Positions 1 to 7,912 of a stretch of DNA of 52,982 nt are shown here, piece by piece; within the stretch, counting starts at the first letter, position 1; each line of letters begins with the position of its first letter. The translations under genes and the position numbers were made by a program. The DNA lies in NCBI GenBank assembly GCA_020634215.1, contig JACKCD010000039.1, positions 1 through 52,982 on the forward strand. Reading direction: 5' to 3'. The notes beneath the pieces were generated by a model. It worked only from the letters and a program-made list of their open reading frames with translations, made no database searches and had not been told where the DNA came from. The stretch is from Ardenticatenaceae bacterium. GTDB lineage: Bacteria; Chloroflexota; Anaerolineae; Promineifilales; Promineifilaceae.

Positions 1-111
1 AACTGGCTCGACAGGCGCAGCCAATTCAAAGCCAAACACCTTGCCGTAAAAATACAGCTCGGCTTCCAGTGACCGCTTAATATTGACTCTTCCGAAAAAA
101 GGCTCAACCAT
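1..111 (-). CDS. Partial unknown ORF at the left edge
   Basis: An open frame on the minus strand starts at an ATG (109-111) that overlaps the transposase stop codon by 8 bases, and runs off the left edge. The 37 visible codons include FYGKVFGFEL. That resembles the FYxxVFGFEL stretch of vicinal-oxygen-chelate (glyoxalase-like) proteins, but the fragment is too short to assign. The tight overlap with the transposase stop may be coincidental, or may mark an IS boundary. Coding status itself is uncertain. Confidence 0.3.
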   Translation of the reverse strand, partial: MVEPFFGRVNIKRSLEAELYFYGKVFGFELAAPVEPV

Positions 112-1855
112 TAACAGGTTGAGCTACGACATAATCAGCGGCATCAGCTTGAAAAACAAGCCGCTGCTCGAAAACAACGTCCCGACGACGGAAAACGGCT
201 ATCAATAGAGCTATTAGCGACCAAAATAGAGACAAGATGAAAGCTCCAGACATGTTTTCAGCTAATTGAGACGCTTGTTCGAGGTAGTAATGCGTAAGAC
301 GATGAACATTGACCAACAATGCCGACCCTAGAACGACCATTTGCGAACGAAGCAAGCCGCGCACTGGCAGCTTGCCTGCGGCAAAGGGGTTTTTGACCGA
401 ACGCACCGTCGCCTCCACACCGGCTCGAACCCCATTGTTGGCAGCGGTAATCCGTTGTCGCAACACAGCCACCTGGATAGCGCGTGTGTTCACCAGCAAC
501 GTTGGGTCACTGCGTTTACGTGGCTCAACCCGACATTCCTTTTGGAAAAAGGGACAGGCCGCGCAAACATCAGGGTCGAGCCGCGCCAGCCAACGTCCCT
601 CTTGGTGCCCCGGTTCCAAAATAGTCAGTTGCCCCTGCGGACAACCGACCTGTTCTGGTATGCCGTCATCTGTCAATTGCCAACTATATTGCTCCCAACC
701 CCAATGCTTCCCTTGAGATTTGCCGCCGCGCAGACGAGATGGATGCAACTCTGTGCCATGTGCATCGCACGCTTCTTCAGATTTGGAACCAGTGTAACCC
801 CCATCCACCGTCATTTTATCGACCTGATGACCTCGTTCAGCCTGTTCCACCAACGATTGCGCCAGCAATTGACCATCATCCGTCTGGTTGCTGGCTGTTT
901 GTACGCTAATTATCAATTGTACCGGGTTTTCTGGGTCACACGTTTCGCTGATATTGGTTACATAGCCTCGATACCTTTCCCCATTTTTCTCTCGATACGT
1001 TGCTTCCGCGTCATGGGGCGATTGCAAACTGTCGGCACCAACCTCTTTTGGCTCTCGCAATCGTATCGTTTCACCAGCTTCTACCTGATACTGTTCGCGC
1101 AAGACGCGCTCTACCAATGCTCTGGCTTCCGTTGCCTCTCCCTCTGCTTCCAATTCCGACAACAAGGTAAGCAACAGTTCCCCTGTTTGCTGCAAATAAC
1201 CGGGAACTTCTTCGTTTTTCAACCCATAATAGATATGGCGCGGTTGTTTTACCACATAGGCGGCCTGTTCTTGCCGCCAGATTGCTTGCCGTGCTTCCGG
1301 CAAGGCCGCTACCCCTCGCTGCAAGACGTGCAAAACCAATTCCAGACGGCTGCCCATGGCAATATTGCTCAACAATTGGGTGCTGTCCATCCGCTGCCAC
1401 GCCACTTTCAGCTTCAATTTCTCTATCTGCTCATCGGTCACTACCGCAAAGACGACTTCATACAGGTTTTCCCCCGTCCTTTCGGCATGTTCGCGCACGC
1501 GCCGCCGATGGTTTTGGAACGTTCGCAGCGTAGGAACGTTCTGGCTCAAGTCGTCCAGACCCAGCGCATACCGCGTTTGCAGGTCGAATTGCAGATGCCG
1601 TTCCAATTCTTCATCACTCCATCCAAAGCCGTCTTTGAGCATGTCGCCCCCTACCAGAACGTTGACAGGTGCGTTGGGGCGCGAGTCGGTTTCGCTGTAC
1701 AAGCCAGCGAACCGTTCTTCGGGAATGTGCATGAAAACCTCTGTGCGGAACACACCTGCCCAGGAACCATGCAATTGCTGTCGCATTCTGTCCGGCATTA
1801 GGAGGTCGCTATTGAAGAAACTCGGTTGTTGATGTTGGTTGTTTTTGCGAAACAT
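104..1855 (-). mobile_element. IS1182-family-like transposase (583 aa)
   Basis: Encodes a DDE transposase that would cut and join the ends of its own insertion sequence. The N-terminal third has the DUF772-type pattern of IS1182/IS5-like enzymes (VNVLVGGDMLKDGFGWSDEE). Candidate catalytic acids are in RMDSTQLL (about residue 157), TVDGGYTGSKSEE (middle) and GVRAGVEATVRSVKNPF (late). Length fits intact family members, and the frame has no stops, so it may be active. I could not find convincing terminal inverted repeats or a target duplication in the 100 bases on either side, so the element ends are undefined. It contains no copy of the AACGGCCGTT palindrome common in the rest of the window, consistent with recent arrival. 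Long plus-strand frames over the same bases are shadows. Confidence 0.85.
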
Positions 1856-1898
1856 AGGCTATTTTCCTATGAAGGATGTGCCTTGATTTTATCACATT

Positions 1899-2942
1899 AT
1901 GTCAAATAGTACCGCTTTTTGGCAGCCTGACCTTTTTTCGGGAAAGTCAACAATTGAAGGTGCAAAAAAATCACGAGAAGTTAATATCGGCGATTTTGTT
2001 CTTTCAAATTCTATGAGTTACGGAAGACCATATATTGTAAACATTCATGGATACATTCATGATGGATGGTTACTGCTATCTAATTTTGACAATCGTCTGA
2101 TAAAGGAATATCTATATTACATTCTTTCAAGCGATACTGTACAGAAGCAGTTTAACAATTTAGCTACTGGAATAACGGTTGATAACCTAAATGTAGAACG
2201 AGTTAGTTCTGTCAAAATTCCACTGCCGCCTCTTGATGTACAGGAGCAGATTGTGCGGGAATGTGAAGCGATGGATGAGGAAGTAGCGCAGGCGCAGCAG
2301 GCTATTGAGCAAGCAGAGCAGGAGATTGAAAAAGCAATTATTGACATTGCTCAAAAAGGCTATCCAAACAAGAAAACAGAAGATTTTGCTGAAATCAATC
2401 CGTCCAAAACCGAAATACGCCAGATTGATGATGAGACAATGGTTTCATTCGTCGAAATGGCTTCAGTAAGTGACGAAGGGTATATAGCTAAAAAGGAAGA
2501 CAAACCACTTAAAGAAGTCAGAGCCAGCAGTTATACCTACTTTAGAGAAGATGACATTATTATTGCCAAAATTACGCCATCTATGGAAAACGGGAAATGC
2601 GCTATCGCCGAAGGCTTAACTAATAACCTGGGTATGGGAAGTTCTGAATTTCATGTGATTCGCGCAGATAAAGCTATCGCCCTTCCAGAATACGTGTTTG
2701 CTTTTCTGAACCGCGAAAGTGTCCGGCAAGAAGCGGCAACAAAAATGACAGGGGCTAGTGGACATAGAAGAGTACCAGCATCTTTCTATGAACAATTTGT
2801 TATTCCATTACCCCAAGATATTAAAGTTCAAGAGGATTTGATAACAAAAATCAAAAATCAAAAAACTGCTATCACTCAATCTAAACAGATAATTGAAGGT
2901 AGTGCGGAGCGAAAGCAAGCCATCTTGAAGAAGTATTTGTAA
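1899..2942 (+). CDS. hsdS: Type I restriction-modification specificity subunit, 5'-truncated
   Basis: HsdS recognises DNA for the HsdR/HsdM complex through two target recognition domains (TRDs) separated by long helices. Here residues about 25-110 look like the second half of TRD1 (GDFVLSNSMSYGRPYI, then HDGWLL and VSSVKIPLPPLDVQEQIV). Residues about 115-150 form the central coiled-coil conserved region (EAMDEEVAQAQQAIEQAEQE). TRD2 follows, ending in IPLPQDIKVQEDLI and a second helical repeat. At 347 aa it is shorter than the usual 400-450 and lacks about the first 100 residues of TRD1. No hsdM or hsdR is visible. The transposase begins 43 bases upstream in the opposite direction, so insertion or deletion probably removed the start. 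The first residues (MSNSTAFWQPDLF) resemble the FWQP start of the antitoxin family encoded downstream, suggesting a chimeric 5' end. Probably non-functional. Confidence 0.8.
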   Translation: MSNSTAFWQPDLFSGKSTIEGAKKSREVNIGDFVLSNSMSYGRPYIVNIHGYIHDGWLLLSNFDNRLIKEYLYYILSSDTVQKQFNNLATGITVDNLNVERVSSVKIPLPPLDVQEQIVRECEAMDEEVAQAQQAIEQAEQEIEKAIIDIAQKGYPNKKTEDFAEINPSKTEIRQIDDETMVSFVEMASVSDEGYIAKKEDKPLKEVRASSYTYFREDDIIIAKITPSMENGKCAIAEGLTNNLGMGSSEFHVIRADKAIALPEYVFAFLNRESVRQEAATKMTGASGHRRVPASFYEQFVIPLPQDIKVQEDLITKIKNQKTAITQSKQIIEGSAERKQAILKKYL

Positions 2943-3084
2943 GTAGTTGAAACAAGCTAAAAAAGTGGCAAAACGGCCGTGGCTCCCTCGTTTGCTACTA
3001 TTTCTTTGAGGGGATATTGAGGTTAAAACGGCCGTTACCCACCTCAATTTTAGGTGGATTAATCGCCCGTATCGCCATCTCATA

Positions 3085-3405
3085 ATGCGCCGCCAATTGC
3101 AAATGATGGTCTGCCACCACCCCATCGGCGGGCAGATTCATTCGGCTGAACAACTAACCCCTGTTGAACAGGTTGAGTTGATCAATGCTGTTTCTCATTT
3201 CTTGCATCAGCACTATCAACAAAAAGCACCAACGGCCGATTTTTGGCAGCCGCAACCCATAGAGTCAATCGTGGCCTTGCAACAAACACAACCTGCCTCT
3301 GGTATCTCAACACTAAGAGCCGATTTTTGGCCGGAGGATGAATCGGCCGACGACCTTATTGAGTTTGTCACCCAACAGCATCAAGCAAATAGTGCGGCAA
3401 GCTAA
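3085..3405 (+). CDS. Antitoxin-like protein of a VapBC-type pair
   Basis: This protein of about 106 aa has an N-terminal helix pattern (LTPVEQVELINAVSHFL), then TADFWQPQPIES, a Q-rich linker, and a C-terminal RADFWPEDESADDLIEF. The FWPEDES tail resembles small antitoxins encoded directly upstream of PIN toxins in Chloroflexota and Cyanobacteria; that link is from memory of the family. Its stop overlaps the start of the vapC remnant (TAATG), the usual translational coupling of such pairs. The start is uncertain: ATG at 3085, 3103 or 3106 are all possible and no clear Shine-Dalgarno decides it. With the toxin truncated it is probably an orphan. Confidence 0.6.
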   Translation: MRRQLQMMVCHHPIGGQIHSAEQLTPVEQVELINAVSHFLHQHYQQKAPTADFWQPQPIESIVALQQTQPASGISTLRADFWPEDESADDLIEFVTQQHQANSAAS

Positions 3406-3554
3406 TGGACGTTATCTCCTTTGGAAAACCGCTCTCTCCTCAAGATGCTTGGGTAGCTGCGACCGCATTACATTATGGTTTGCCGCTTGCCACACACAAC
3501 CCTAAAGATTTTGTTGATCTTTCTAGCCTTAAGATGATCACAACTGTCGTATGA
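3405..3554 (+). pseudogene. vapC remnant, C-terminal part of a PIN-domain toxin
   Basis: The 49 codons beginning at the ATG that overlaps the antitoxin stop read as the end of a PIN-domain ribonuclease: PQDAWVAATALHYGLPLATH followed by NPKDF and a short tail ending TTVV. The D in QDAWVAATAL is the late acidic residue of the PIN active site, and THNPKDF is the usual C-terminal strand/turn. The first 80 or so residues, with the other catalytic acids, are missing. Only a short unrelated leader (MDVISFGKPLS) precedes the match. An internal deletion is the simplest explanation. The product cannot be an active nuclease. Confidence 0.75.
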
Positions 3555-3585
3555 CTAAATTGCCCATGAAGCTGAGGTAAGAGCC

Positions 3586-3660
3586 GGCCGTTAATCACCT
3601 CCAACATCCCCCAGCCTCAACGGCCGTTCTTCCGCTTGCCAAAGGGCTTCGGCCGTTTCT
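3586..3660. repeat. Cluster of GGCCGTT palindrome copies between genes
   Basis: The gap between the vapC remnant and the next gene holds three closely spaced versions of the window-wide palindrome: GGCCGGCCGTTAAT near 3586, the exact AACGGCCGTT at 3619 and TTCGGCCGTTTC near 3651. No gene is visible here. The spacing of roughly 32 bases is close to three helical turns, which may be chance. Confidence 0.6.
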
Positions 3661-3663
3661 CCC

Positions 3664-4212
3664 CTAAGCAGGAACCCCAAGCACCAGCAGCCGATTGCGT
3701 TTAAACGTATCAATCATTTCCCCGGCCGACTTTTGTGCCTCGTCACCCATCAGCAAGCTAGGCGCATCCCCCTCAAATTTTTGGCAAACATATTTGTGAG
3801 AGTCATACATGATGGCAAACGCCTGCTGGAACGTTTGCACCGCGTCGGCCAGTTCGGGTGGCGGGTTTTGGAAAATGGGCTTGAGACCGCGCAGCACCTT
3901 TTTCACCAAATAATCATGGTCGTGTGACCACAGCCCGCTAAAGCCGTCGCTGGCTTCAAACATATTGGGGCGGACGTAGCCATCATAGGCGGCTTGGGAG
4001 AAGCCCCCCGTGAGTTTGAAGGTGACGGACACACCCCACAGCAACTGCGTGGCGCGTTCCATTTCGCGGCGGGCTTGCGGCCAGTCGCTGGCATCCAGTG
4101 CCGCTTGCAGCCGGGTGCAAGCCAGGATAAGCGCCTGAACATAGCCAAAGAAAAGATGATGACCAAGCTGCCAGCGAACGCGGGCATTGTCAAGTTCATG
4201 AAGGTTTAACAT
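3664..4212 (-). CDS. Conserved-looking protein of unknown function (182 aa)
   Basis: Not recognised. It is largely helical with no signal peptide or membrane segment. A central stretch rich in aromatic residues and His (YDGYVRPNM, then GFSGLWSHDHDYLVKKVL) and a late DSHKYVCQKFEGD look like a conserved pocket. The RP...GFSGLWSHDH pattern is vaguely reminiscent of heme-binding tryptophan 2,3-dioxygenase-like proteins, but this is only a hunch. It lies 61 bases downstream of the P-loop gene on the same strand, separated by a hairpin repeat, so the two may be co-transcribed and act together. Start at ATG 4212 (MLNLHELDNARVRWQ). Confidence 0.6.
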   Translation of the reverse strand: MLNLHELDNARVRWQLGHHLFFGYVQALILACTRLQAALDASDWPQARREMERATQLLWGVSVTFKLTGGFSQAAYDGYVRPNMFEASDGFSGLWSHDHDYLVKKVLRGLKPIFQNPPPELADAVQTFQQAFAIMYDSHKYVCQKFEGDAPSLLMGDEAQKSAGEMIDTFKRNRLLVLGVPA

Positions 4213-4222
4213 AAGGCATTTG

Positions 4223-4275
4223 CAGAGATTGAGAGATTAAGCACGTCAATCACTCAATCTCTGAATCTCTCAATT
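4223..4275. repeat. Intergenic hairpin of tandem oligomers
   Basis: The left arm contains AGAGATTGAGAGATT (4224-4238). The right arm contains AATCTCTGAATCTCTCAATT, which is its reverse complement with small differences. Each arm is itself a tandem repeat of an 8-9 base unit (GAGATTGA). It lies between two co-oriented genes and has no T-run of terminator type. The unit resembles the GATTGGAGATT family seen at 27781 and 32468. Confidence 0.7.
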
Positions 4276-5539
4276 AGACAAACATGCCCACAGCCGCTTC
4301 GAAGGCGATGCGGAGCATGGGCTTTTCGATGACGGTGAGCGTGCTGTCACCTTCTAGGTTTTGCAGGGCGTTGCGGTAGGCTTGCAGCAGGCCACCGAGA
4401 AACAAGAGGCCGGGGTCGCCGTCGCGCCGCTGGACGTTGAAGTAGCCATCGTACACGTCAAATTTGTGAACATTGGCGGCGGTGGTGGCGGCGGTGGTGG
4501 TAAGGGTGTGAAGGGCATGGTCAACGGCCGTTAATACCTCCCCCACCCCCGCCTGCAAAGGCAGCCCCAGCACCGCCTGCAAAGCCGCTCGCTGTTCCGC
4601 CGTCAGCACCGTTTTTGCCTCGGCATGGGGCAGCATTTCCGGCAGCGGCAGCGGCAGCTCTGGGCCAGGGTCGGGCAGTTGGGGGTTTTGGGTGAGGGGG
4701 TAATGCCAGTGGGAAACGGCCGTTTCTACCTCGGCCACATCCCCTTGCTCCAACTGCGCCATAATCGCTGCCACTTCGGCCGGCGTCGCCTGCAACTCGC
4801 TGGCAATTTGCGCCAGTTCATACACCGACTGCTTTGGGTGTAGCACCTCATCCACCAGCAGCGTTTGCAAATGACGGTGCTGCAGCAGTGCCTGAAACAC
4901 CCCGCCGTAAATATAGGGATTATAGGGCGTGGTGGGGCTGGCCTTTGTCAGCCCCATTTGCCGCGCCAGCCCGTTGACCTCCTGCCACAGTGCTTGCAGC
5001 ACCGCTGGGGAAGCATCCCGCTTTTCCCGTTCATGCTGCGGGTCGGCCAGGGTGCGAGCGCGGGCATCTTCAATAGCCGCCCGTACCTCCCACGAAGGCA
5101 CCGGCAGCACAAACTGCACCTGCTCACTGGTCAACAGCCGCTCCAGCCCATCCGCCTCCGGCTGGGTCAGCTCCAGCAGCCGGTTGCCAATGACGGGCAG
5201 TTCACCAATCAGCAGATGGCGCGGGTCGGGGTATTGTTCGTGCCACCGTGCCACCGCGCCGCGCACCCACATCCCGGTCGTCTTACGAATGACCGGGTGG
5301 GTCACGCCGTCTATTTCGGGGTAACGGGCAAGTATTTCTGCCGTTTCAAACGGTTGGCGGGCAGTAAGCCATTGCAGCAGGTGGACGGTTCGGCCGGCTT
5401 CCTGAGCAATCAGGGCAAGCTGCTGGATGAGCAAACTTTTGCCCGTCCCCTGCAGCCCGGCCATAAAGACCATGCGCTTGTTTTGCGCCAATTGGTGCAG
5501 ATGTTGGTACAGGGTGGAGGAAATGGGAATGACTAACAT
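4274..5539 (-). CDS. P-loop NTPase of unknown function (421 aa)
   Basis: Residues about 27-34 form a Walker A motif (GLQGTGKS) after a hydrophobic strand (RMVFMAG), so it should bind ATP or GTP. A possible Walker B-like strand is HLLIGELPVIG (about 108-118). The middle contains a negatively charged helical region and TPYNPYIYGGVFQALLQHRH. The end has FDVYDGYFNVQRRDGDPGLLFLGGLL. I do not recognise a family. It lacks membrane segments and an export signal. It is followed on the same strand by the 182-aa unknown gene, with which it may form a two-gene unit. Within the gene, strand composition changes from C-rich to G-rich around palindromes at 4523 and 4715. Confidence 0.7.
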   Translation of the reverse strand: MLVIPISSTLYQHLHQLAQNKRMVFMAGLQGTGKSLLIQQLALIAQEAGRTVHLLQWLTARQPFETAEILARYPEIDGVTHPVIRKTTGMWVRGAVARWHEQYPDPRHLLIGELPVIGNRLLELTQPEADGLERLLTSEQVQFVLPVPSWEVRAAIEDARARTLADPQHEREKRDASPAVLQALWQEVNGLARQMGLTKASPTTPYNPYIYGGVFQALLQHRHLQTLLVDEVLHPKQSVYELAQIASELQATPAEVAAIMAQLEQGDVAEVETAVSHWHYPLTQNPQLPDPGPELPLPLPEMLPHAEAKTVLTAEQRAALQAVLGLPLQAGVGEVLTAVDHALHTLTTTAATTAANVHKFDVYDGYFNVQRRDGDPGLLFLGGLLQAYRNALQNLEGDSTLTVIEKPMLRIAFEAAVGMFV

Positions 5540-5545
5540 AGGGAA

Positions 5546-5600
5546 AAGTGGCAGGTAACAAGTGGCAGTTACGTTTACTTGCCACTTGTTACTTGTTACA
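5546..5600. repeat. Intergenic hairpin, family A (AAGTGGCAAGTAACAAG)
   Basis: The left arm is AGTGGCAGGTAACAAGTGGC and the right arm is its reverse complement, ACTTGCCACTTGTTACTTGT. Each arm is two imperfect copies of a unit of about 11-14 bases. The stop codon of the nitroreductase gene (5596-5598) lies inside the right arm. The same oligomers form hairpins at 7804 and 21280, so this is a dispersed repeat family. Confidence 0.75.
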
Positions 5601-6267
5601 TAAAAGTTGCTATTTCATCAAGGGCTTTTTTCTTCATGGCGTGGGTGGGCACGCGGCAATCATCGGCGGGGTAGCCCACGACAAGTAGGAGCATGGGGCG
5701 TTCGTTCGACGGCCGTTTTAGCACCTTGTTCAAAAACCCCATCGGGCTGGGGGTGTGGGTAAGCGAAGCCAGCCCGGCGTGGTGCAGAGCTGTGATCAGC
5801 GTCCCCGTTGCCAATCCCACCGACTCCTGCACATAATAATTTTTTACCCGCTTGCCGTTGGGCAGCAGGTCATACGACTTGGCAAAGATGGCGATAAGGT
5901 AGGGGGCGACTTCCAAGAATCCTTTGTGGGGGTCGGTGCCCAGCGGTGCCAACGCTTCCAGCCATTCTTCCGGGGCGCGGCCGTTGTAGAAGGCGCGTTC
6001 TTCCTCTTCCGCTCCTTCTTTGATTTGGCGCTTGATGTCGGGGTCGCTGACAACGACAAAGTGCCAGGGCTGCAAATTGGCTCCACTGGGGGCGGTGCCA
6101 GCGGCCAGCAAACAGGTTTCAATGATGTCGCGGGGAACGGGGCGGTCGGAAAATTCGCGCACGGTGCGCCGCCGCTGGATGTCGGCGTAAAAGCCTTGCG
6201 CCCGCTGGCGCATTTCGCTTTCGGGGTATGCCACATAAGCGGAATGGGGAACAAATTCAGGTTGCAA
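5596..6267 (-). CDS. Nitroreductase-family flavoprotein, iodotyrosine deiodinase-like (223 aa)
   Basis: This is an FMN-dependent reductase of the nitroreductase fold. Features seen: RRRTVREFSDRPVPRDIIE (FMN phosphate-binding Arg cluster), AAGTAPSGANLQPWHFVVV, the lid region EEEERAFYNGRAPEEWLEAL, GTDPHKGFLEVAPYLIAIF, and SLTHTPSPMGFLNKVLKRP with a closing VVGYPADD. The PSGANLQPWHF and THTPSPMGFLN stretches match the iodotyrosine-deiodinase subgroup (IYD/reductive dehalogenation) rather than plain nitroreductases. The native substrate cannot be read from sequence. I chose the TTG start at 6267 because it has a strong GAGGAGGTG ribosome site seven bases upstream. Longer ATG frames run through the P450 gene region and have no coding character. 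It is divergent from the P450. Confidence 0.85.
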   Translation of the reverse strand: MQPEFVPHSAYVAYPESEMRQRAQGFYADIQRRRTVREFSDRPVPRDIIETCLLAAGTAPSGANLQPWHFVVVSDPDIKRQIKEGAEEEERAFYNGRAPEEWLEALAPLGTDPHKGFLEVAPYLIAIFAKSYDLLPNGKRVKNYYVQESVGLATGTLITALHHAGLASLTHTPSPMGFLNKVLKRPSNERPMLLLVVGYPADDCRVPTHAMKKKALDEIATFM

Positions 6268-6576
6268 GGGACACCTCCTCAAGTTCGTTTTCTGAGTAAC
6301 AGGTATGATAATATGGGGAATTGTGTCAGAACAAGGTTGTTTCGCAAGGAAAACGGCCGTTTTGCTTAGAAATCGAAAGATGTTGCACCAGGGACAGGGG
6401 ATATCTCCCTTGCTCTTCCACCCTCTGCTCCCCTGCATCGCTGAACATTTGCCCTCTGGTATATCCCCAACCCTTTCAATTGCCCCCGCCCCCACCCCTC
6501 TGCTACAATTCCCCACCCTTACTCGAAGCAAACAAACTGGATGCAAATATTGCCACCACAAAATCCCAATCAGGTA

Positions 6577-6591
6577 AATCAGCGTCCTATT
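6577..6591 (+). repeat. AATCAGCGTCCTATT element upstream of P450
   Basis: This 15-base string ends 14 bases before the P450 start codon. The identical 15-mer occurs at 40646-40660, ending 15 bases before the N-carbamoylputrescine amidase start, where it is the right arm of an inverted repeat. It is therefore likely a fragment of a dispersed palindromic repeat. A shared regulatory role is possible but unproven. Confidence 0.6.
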
Positions 6592-6605
6592 TTCAGGAAA
6601 GCAAT

Positions 6606-7796
6606 ATGAAAAACACACATCCATCAATCGGCAGCCGCATCACCGTTGACCTCCTCGCCCACAACCCCTATCCTACTTTCCAGGCCATGCTCGCCCACGA
6701 ACCCGTTTGCTGGGTTCCCGCCCTCAACATGTGGATGATCACCCGCCGTGATGATGTCATCGCCATGCTGCGCGATGCCGAAAGCTACACCATGGAGCCA
6801 CAAACCGCCCATGTCAACCCGATGGAAGACACCTTCGGCACGATGATGCTCAGTCTTGACGGCTCCGAACACAAACGCATCCGCGACGTTTTTTATGAGC
6901 CATTCCGGGCGCGGCACGTTGACCTTCGCTATCGCGACATCATCCACCAACTCACCCATCAACTGCTCGATGAAATAGCCCTGCTCGGCACTACCGACCT
7001 CGATAAAACCTTTTCCGACAAACTCGCCATCTATACCGTCGTTGCCGCCTTGGGGCTGGACGTTGACGACGTGGATCAATTCCGCCTTTGGTACGACGAC
7101 TTTGCTGCCGCCATCGGCAATCTGGAAAACGACCCCACCGTTCGGCAGGCGGGCAAAACGGCGTTCCAAAAGTTCCGTGCCCTGTTATTGCATCATATCA
7201 CCAAGCTTCGTCAGCAGCCCAACGACTCCGTCCTCAGCTATATCCTTCACAACAATGTCAATAATCTGAACGACGAGGAGATTATCTCAAATGTAGCACT
7301 CACCTTTTTTGGCGGCATTGAAACAACCTCGGCCATGCTCTCCAACACCATTTGGGCGTTGCTCAACCACCCCGACCAGCTTGCCGAACTGCGGCAAAAT
7401 CCTGCCTTGCTTCCCAACGCCATTGCCGAATCGCTGCGCTGGGAAGCCCCGGTGCAAGCGGCCATGCGCTTCCCCACCCAGCCCGTCACCCTTCACGGTA
7501 TAGACATTGCCGCTGGCGAAAAAATTTACTGTATGCTCGGTGCCGCCAACCGCGACCCCGCTTTTTATCCCGACCCGGATCGCTTCGACATCCACCGCGC
7601 CAACGCTAACAAGCACCTCAGCTTTGCCTATGGCCCCCATTACTGCATTGGCGCGGCACTGGCCCTCTTGGAAGGGGAAATTGGGCTGGCGGCTCTATTT
7701 GACCGATTCCCCACCCTGCAACTGCACCCCGATCATCCCGCCGCTCCCCAAGGCCACGAATTTCGCGCCGCGCCCACCTTGTTTGTGATGTGGTAA
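6606..7796 (+). CDS. Cytochrome P450 (396 aa)
   Basis: This is a soluble bacterial class I P450 monooxygenase. It shows the I-helix oxygen-binding motif FFGGIETTSAML (about residue 236), the K-helix ExxR as ESLRWEAPVQ, and the heme-ligand loop FAYGPHYCIGAALALLE with the cysteine thiolate. There is no membrane anchor. The substrate is unknown, and no ferredoxin or reductase gene is adjacent, so electrons must come from elsewhere. The start is the ATG at 6606, preceded by an AGGAAA site; the longer open frame upstream has no coding character. The whole gene is strongly C-rich on its coding strand, whereas menB just downstream is G-rich. It contains no exact AACGGCCGTT, only AACGGCGTT near 7158. 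Confidence 0.95.
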   Translation: MKNTHPSIGSRITVDLLAHNPYPTFQAMLAHEPVCWVPALNMWMITRRDDVIAMLRDAESYTMEPQTAHVNPMEDTFGTMMLSLDGSEHKRIRDVFYEPFRARHVDLRYRDIIHQLTHQLLDEIALLGTTDLDKTFSDKLAIYTVVAALGLDVDDVDQFRLWYDDFAAAIGNLENDPTVRQAGKTAFQKFRALLLHHITKLRQQPNDSVLSYILHNNVNNLNDEEIISNVALTFFGGIETTSAMLSNTIWALLNHPDQLAELRQNPALLPNAIAESLRWEAPVQAAMRFPTQPVTLHGIDIAAGEKIYCMLGAANRDPAFYPDPDRFDIHRANANKHLSFAYGPHYCIGAALALLEGEIGLAALFDRFPTLQLHPDHPAAPQGHEFRAAPTLFVMW

Positions 7797-7803
7797 AATC
7801 TTG

Positions 7804-7872
7804 CAAGCAACAAGTGGCAAGTAACAAGTCTTGTTGGGAATAAGCACTTGCCACCTGCTACTTGTTACTTGT
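7804..7872. repeat. Intergenic hairpin, family A
   Basis: The left arm (AAGCAACAAGTGGCAAGTAA and following bases to 7835) pairs with the right arm (GCACTTGCCACCTGC, then TACTTGTTACTTG) around a short loop. The units are the same as in the hairpins at 5546 and 21280. It sits at the boundary between a C-rich gene (P450) and a G-rich gene (menB) and could act as a terminator or as an RNA structure. Confidence 0.75.
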
Positions 7873-7912
7873 AACCAGCAAACAGTTATCAATCAAACGG
7901 TAGGAAGACAGG

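Noticed and set aside
60..130. Terminal inverted repeats of the IS element
   Set aside because: I compared the sequences flanking the transposase on both sides and found no convincing matching ends.
341..1801. 486-codon plus-strand open frame opposite the transposase
   Set aside because: It is the antisense of a well-conserved transposase, has no recognisable domain, and its amino-acid composition is that of a shadow frame.
2998..3141. 47-codon minus-strand ORF (starts MNLPADGVVADHHLQLAAHY)
   Set aside because: It reads plausibly, but it is short, overlaps the antitoxin region and contains a palindrome copy; no independent support.
5546..5600. Tandem/inverted oligomers considered as a mini CRISPR
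   Set aside because: Units are directly adjacent without spacers and are mirrored by complements; no cas genes anywhere in the window.
6268..6627. N-terminal extension of the nitroreductase
   Set aside because: It would overlap the P450 leader and start, lacks coding character, and a TTG with a strong ribosome site lies at 6267.
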